A stretch of 64,000 nucleotides of DNA from Antedon mediterranea (taxonomy: Eukaryota; Echinodermata; Crinoidea; Comatulida; Antedonidae): positions 4,999,001-5,063,000 of the forward strand of contig NC_092680.1 of the NCBI RefSeq assembly GCF_964355755.1, read 5' to 3'. The notes beneath the pieces are model-generated. The model was not told the DNA's origin. It did no database searches and saw nothing but the letters and a program-made list of their open reading frames with translations. A program made the translations under genes and the position numbers. Below are positions 36,601-64,000 of the stretch, piece after piece (position 1 is the stretch's first letter; each line of letters opens with the position of its first letter).

Positions 36601-39600
36601 CGATAAAACTGGTTACTATAGCACAATTGGCATTCGCAGAACCCATTATTCGTCTCTGCGCATGTTTATTATGCAATAGTAACTATTTATGACAAAACTG
36701 GTTACCATAGCACAATTGACATGCGCAGAACCCATTATTCGTCTCTGCGCATGTTTATTATGCAATAGTAACCATTTATGTCAAAAAATAAAAGGGTCGA
36801 AAATCAGCCATTTTTCGAATTTTTTCCTGTACTATAGTACAGGGATTTTTCAAAAAATGGCAAATTTTCGACCCTTTTATTTTTCGATAAAACTGGTTAC
36901 TATAGCACGATTGACATGCGCAGAACCCATTAGTCGTCTCTGCGCATGTTTATTATGCAATAGTAACCATTTATGTCAAAACTGGTTACCATAGCACAAT
37001 TGACATGCGCAGAACCCATTATTCGTCTCTGCGCATGTTTATTATGCAATAGTAACCATTTATGTCAAAAATAAAAGGGTCGAAAATCGGCCATTTTTCG
37101 AACATTTTCCTGTACTATAGTACAGGGATTTGTCAAAAAATGGCAAATTTTCGACCTTTTTATTTTTCGATAAAACTGGTTACTATAACACAATTGACAT
37201 GCGCAGAACCCATTATTCGCCTCTGCGCATGTTTATTATGCAATAGTAACCATTTATGTCAAAAATAAAAGGGTCGAAAATCGGCCATTTTTCGAACATT
37301 TTCCTGTACTATATAATAGTACAGGGATTTGTCAAAAAATGGCAAATTTTCGACCTTTTTATTTTTCGATAAAACTGGTTACTATAACACAATTGACATG
37401 CGCAGAACCCATTATTCGCCTCTGCGCATGTTTATTATGCAATAGTAACCATTTATGTCAAAAAATAAAAGGGTCGAAAATCGGTCATTTTTCGAAAATT
37501 TTCCTGTACTATAGTACAGGGATTTTTAAAAAAATGGCAAATTTTTGACCTTTTTATTTTTCGATAATACTGCTTACTATAGCACAATTGACATTCGCAG
37601 AACCAATTATTCGTCTCTGCGCATCTTTATTATGCAATAGTTACTATTTATGTCAAAACTGGTTACCATAGCACAATTGACATGCGCAGAACCCATTATT
37701 CGCCTCTGCGCATGTTTATTATGCAATAGTAACCATTTATGTCAAAAAATAAAAGGGTCGAAAATCGGTCATCTTTCGAAAATTTCCCTGTACTACAGTA
37801 CAGGGATTTGTCAAAAAATGTCAAATTTTCGACCTTTTTATTTTTCGATAAAACTGGTTACTATAGCACAATTGACATACGCAGAACCCATTATTCGCCT
37901 CTGCGCATGTTTATTATGCAATAGTAACCATTTATGTCAAAAAATAAAAGGGTCGAAAATCGGTCATTTTTCGAAAATTTTCCTCTACTATAGTACAGGG
38001 ATTTTTAAAAAAATGGCAAATTTTTGACCTTTTTATTTTTCGATAAAACTGCTTACTATAGCACAATTGACATTCGCAGAACCCATTATTCGTCTCTGCG
38101 CATGTTTATTATGCAATAGTAACTATTTATGTCAAAACTGGTTACCATAGCACAATTGACATGCGCAGAACCCATTATTCGTCTCTGCGCATGTTTATTA
38201 TGCAATAGTAACCATTTATGTCAAAAAATAAAAGGGTCGAAAATTAGCCATTTTTCGAATTTTTTCCTGTACTATAGTACAGGGATTTTTTAAAAAATGG
38301 CAAATTTTCGACCCTTTTATTTTTCGATAAAACTGGGGACTATAGCACAATTGACATTCGCAGAACCCATTATTCGTCTCTGCGCATGTTTATTATGCAA
38401 TAGTAACTATTTATGTCAAAACTGGTTACCATAGCACAATTGACATGCGCAGAACCCATTATTCGTCTCTGCGCATGTTTATTATGCAATAGTAACCATT
38501 TATGTCAAAAAATAAAAGGGTCGAAAATCAGCCATTTTTCGAATTTTTTCCTGTACTATAGTACAGAGATTTTTCAAAAAAATGGCAAATTTTCGACCCT
38601 TTTATTTTTCGATAAAACTGGTTACTATAGCACGATTGACATGCGCAGAACCCATTAGTCGTCTCTGCGCATGTTTATTATGCAATAGTAACCATTTATG
38701 TCAAAACTGGTTACCATAGCACAATTGACATGCGCAGAACCCATTATTCGTCTCTGCACATGTTTATTATGCAATAGTAACCATTTATGTCAAAAATAAA
38801 AGGGTCGAAAATCGGCCATTTTTCTAACATTTTCCTGTACTATAGTACAGGGATTTTTCAAAAAATGGCAAATTTTCGACCTTTTTATTTTACGATAAAA
38901 CTGGTTACTATAGCACAATTGACATGCGCAGAACCCATTATTCGCCTCTGCGCATGTTTATTATGCAATAGTAACCATTTATGTCAAAAAATAAAAGGGT
39001 CGAAAATCGGTCATCTTTCGAAAATTTCCCTGTACTATAGTACAGGGATTTGTCAAAAAATGGCAAATTTGCGACCTTTTTATTTTTCGATAAAACTGGT
39101 TACTATAGCACAATTGACATTCGCAGAACCCATTATTCGTCTCTGCGCATGTTTATTATGCAATAGTAACTATTTATGACAAAACTGGTTACCATAGCAC
39201 AATTGACATGCGCAGAACCCATTATTCGTCTCTGCACATGTTTATTATGCAATAGTAACCATTTATGTCAAAAATAAAAGGGTCGAAAATCGGCCATTTT
39301 TCTAACATTTTTCTGTACTATACAGGGATTTTTCAAAAAAATGGCAAATTTTCGACCTTTTTATTTTACGATAAAACTGGTTACTATAGCACAATTGACA
39401 TGCGCAGAACCCATTATTCGCCTCTGCGCATGTTTATTATGCAATAGTAACCATTTATGTCAAAAAATAAAAGGGTCGAAAATCGGTCATCTTTCGAAAA
39501 TTTCCCTGTACTATAGTACAGGGATTTTTCAAAAAATGGCAAATTTGCGACCTTTTTATTTTTCGATAAAACTGGTTACTATAGCAACATTGACATGCGC

Positions 39601-40795
39601 AGAACCCATTATTCACCCTCTGCGCATGTTTATTATGCAATAGTAACTATTTATGTCAAAACTGGTTACCATAGCACAATTGACATGCGCAGAACCCATT
39701 ATTCGTCTCTGCGCATGTTTATTATTATGCAATAGTAACCATTTATGTCAAAAAATAAAAGGGTCGAAAATCGGCCATTTTTCGAAATTTTTCCTGTACT
39801 ACAGTACAGGGATTTTTCAAAAAATGGCAAATTTTCAACCTTTTTATTTTTCGATAAAACTGGTTACTATAGCACAATTGACATGCGCAGAACCTATTAT
39901 TCGTCTCTGCGCATGTTTATTATGCAATAGTAACCATTTATGTCAAAACTCGTTACCATAGCACAATTGACATGCGCAGAACCCATTATTCGTCTCTGCG
40001 CATGTTTATTATGCAACAGTAACCATTTATGTCAAAAATAAAAGGGTCGAAAATCGGTCATCTTTCGAAAATTTTCCTGTACAGGGATTTTTCAAAAAAT
40101 GGCAAATTTTTGACCTTTTTATTTTTTGAGAAAACTGGTTACTATAGTACAATTGACATGCGCAGAACCCATTATTCGTCTCTGCGCATGTTTATTATGC
40201 AATAGTAACCATTTATGTCAAAACTGGTTACCATAGCACAATTGACATGCGCAGAACCCATTATTCGTCTCTGCGCATGTTTATTATGCAATAGTAACCA
40301 TTTATGTAAAAAATAAAAGGGTCGAAAATGGGCCATTTTTCGAACATTTTCCTGTACAGGGATTTTTCAAAAAATGGCAAATTTTTGACCTTTTTATTTT
40401 TCGATAAAACTGGTTACTATAGTACAATTGACATGCGCAGAACCCATTATTCGCCTCTGCGCATGTTTATTATACAATAGTAACCATTTATGTCAAAAAA
40501 TAAAAGGGTCGAAAATCGGTCATTTTTCGAAAATTTTCCTGTACTTAACCATTTATGTCAAAACTGATTACCATAGCACAATTGACAGTTCAGGGATTTT
40601 TTCAAAAAATGGCCGATTTTCGACCTTTTTATTTTTCAATAAAACTGGTTTATAGATAGCACAATTGACATGCGCAGAACCCATTATTCGCCTCTGTGCA
40701 TTTTTATTATGCAATAGTAACCATTTATGTCAAAAGTGGTTACTATAGCCCAATTGACATGCGCAGAACCCATTATTCGACTCTGCGCATGTTTT
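33700..40795. repeat. Two-module palindromic satellite array
   Basis: About 7.1 kb built from two foldback modules. Module A (about 130 bp) has arms GTAACC...AAAATAAAAGGGTCGAAAAT and its near reverse complement ATTTTCGACCTTTTTATTTT...GGTTAC around the palindrome CCTGTACTATAGTACAGG. Module B (about 74 bp) has 30-bp arms that include ACATGCGCAGA and TCTGCGCATGT around a 14-base spacer. Units are A-B (about 195 bp) or A-B-B' (about 284 bp); B' is marked by GGTTACCATAGC where B has GGTTACTATAGC. I count about 27 A centres from 33868 to 40540. Open frames in both strands follow from the 195-bp (65-codon) period and are not genes. Not CRISPR: no unique spacers. Confidence 0.93.
35450..39200. repeat. 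Higher-order duplication inside the array
   Basis: Blocks repeat with private variants. About 35.45-36.08 kb matches 37.65-38.29 kb at an offset of about 2202 bp (shared CCTCTACTATAG centre and ACTGCTTACTATAG). About 35.93-36.69 kb matches 38.41-39.18 kb at an offset of 2487 bp (shared TTTCTAACATTTT and TCTCTGCACATG). The two offsets differ by one A-B-B' unit (285 bp). Confidence 0.8.
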
Positions 40796-40799
40796 TTTT

Positions 40800-41262
40800 T
40801 TAAACAAAAATTGGCACAATGTATACTTTTTAAAATTCAATAATTATGCGATAATATTGCCATATGTGCACATATATTGTGTTATCATCTTAAGTGAAAA
40901 AATAAAAGAGTCGAAATTTCGCTATTTTTTCGAAAATTTACCTGTACTATAGTATAGTAGGAATTTTTTCGAAAAATGGTCAAAATAGACCCATAGTAAC
41001 TAGATATTTCAAAAAATAAAACGGTCAAATTTAGCCAAAATTTCTTCCTTTCTAATTTTCGACATTTGGTTACTATATCATAAATGACATGCACAGAACA
41101 TATATTATGATTCTGCGCATGTCAATTATGTTATAGTAACCAGTTATGTCAAAAAATGAAAGGGTTGAAATATAGCCATTTTTCGAAAATTTGCCAAATT
41201 TCCTCCCTTAAAATTTTTTGACATAACTGAAATCTATAACATAATTGACATGCTCAGTAGAA
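40800..41262. repeat. Diverged right flank of the palindromic array
   Basis: Two or three degenerate units: GTACTATAGTATAGTAGG near 40943, TGATTCTGCGCATGTCAATT near 41109, and GTCAAAAAATGAAAGGGTTG near 41148. Similarity to the array core decays to the right and ends about 50 bp before the ATR poly(A) signal. Confidence 0.7.
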
Positions 41263-41308
41263 ATAGTTCAAACTGATATTTCAAAGTACAGTAATATAAA
41301 AGATTCTT

Positions 41309-41314
41309 TTTATT
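41309..41314 (-). terminator. Poly(A) signal, ATR
   Basis: AATAAA on the minus strand, 137 bp after the ATR stop codon, the first canonical signal. The 3' end of the ATR message should fall near 41290, at the edge of the repeat array. Confidence 0.6.
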
Positions 41315-41450
41315 TGAAGTAGGCCATACCTCCTCTTCTTGTTCTTTTCCTACTCAGAGTCTTAGTACAACAGAAGTAGTTAGTTGTTAAAGTTGTGCTG
41401 CTTTTAGGGTAGTAGGCTGTTGGTACTACTGATTGATATATTCTGATTTC

Positions 41451-63965
<22,515 letters not shown>

Positions 63966-64000
63966 CTGTAAAAAAATACAAATACCTGCTATTCACAATC

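Noticed and set aside
33700-40795. CRISPR-like array of regular repeats
   Set aside because: No unique spacers: both alternating parts are themselves repeats, units are far longer than CRISPR repeats, and the surrounding genes are eukaryotic.

Overview
This 64-kb window is AT-rich animal nuclear DNA. Genes are split by many GT-AG introns, the proteins are typically metazoan, and short MITEs, tRNA-derived SINEs and a Penelope-like remnant lie in introns and intergenic DNA. The protein set and repeat style suggest a marine deuterostome invertebrate, most likely an echinoderm or another ambulacrarian. That placement is inference; no species can be read from the sequence.

Layout, left to right. 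(1) 1-0.4 kb: a broken DUF7869-like (transposon-associated) reading frame. (2) 1.1-8.8 kb, minus strand: nine exons of a type II transmembrane collagen resembling gliomedin/colmedin, running off the left edge. (3) 9.2-9.7 kb: a Penelope-like GIY-YIG remnant that carries an unusual 18-bp palindrome between 8-bp direct repeats. (4) 10.5-14.1 kb, plus strand: SSR2 (TRAP-beta), complete in four coding exons. (5) 15.3-31.2 kb, plus strand: a MTMR10-type myotubularin pseudophosphatase, complete in 14 coding exons. (6) 31.3-41.3 kb: no genes. A long foldback at 32.5 kb is followed by a 7-kb tandem array made of two alternating palindromic modules, sitting between two converging gene ends. (7) 41.45-63.97 kb, minus strand: the C-terminal two thirds of the checkpoint kinase ATR in 39 exons (about 1,791 residues: end of the HEAT/UME region, FAT, kinase, FATC). 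Its 5' part lies beyond the right edge. (8) 60.4-62.2 kb, plus strand: a TRIM-type RING/B-box/coiled-coil protein with a C-terminal propeller and no intron in its coding region, nested antisense in an ATR intron.

The genes do not form a functional cluster: ER translocon, phosphoinositide pseudophosphatase, DNA-damage kinase, E3 ligase and adhesion collagen are neighbours by location only. All exon boundaries were placed by reading splice sites and checking phase, and every junction given keeps the frame open.

The most unusual non-genic content is the palindromic array (about 27 A hairpins spaced at only two distances, about 195 or about 284 bp, with a higher-order duplication of 2.2-2.5 kb). 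Next is a family of about 13 MITE copies, most of which carry perfect CArG-box matches. One of these abuts the splice donor of an ATR kinase exon. An ATR intron also holds four tandem copies of an exon's own 5' splice site.
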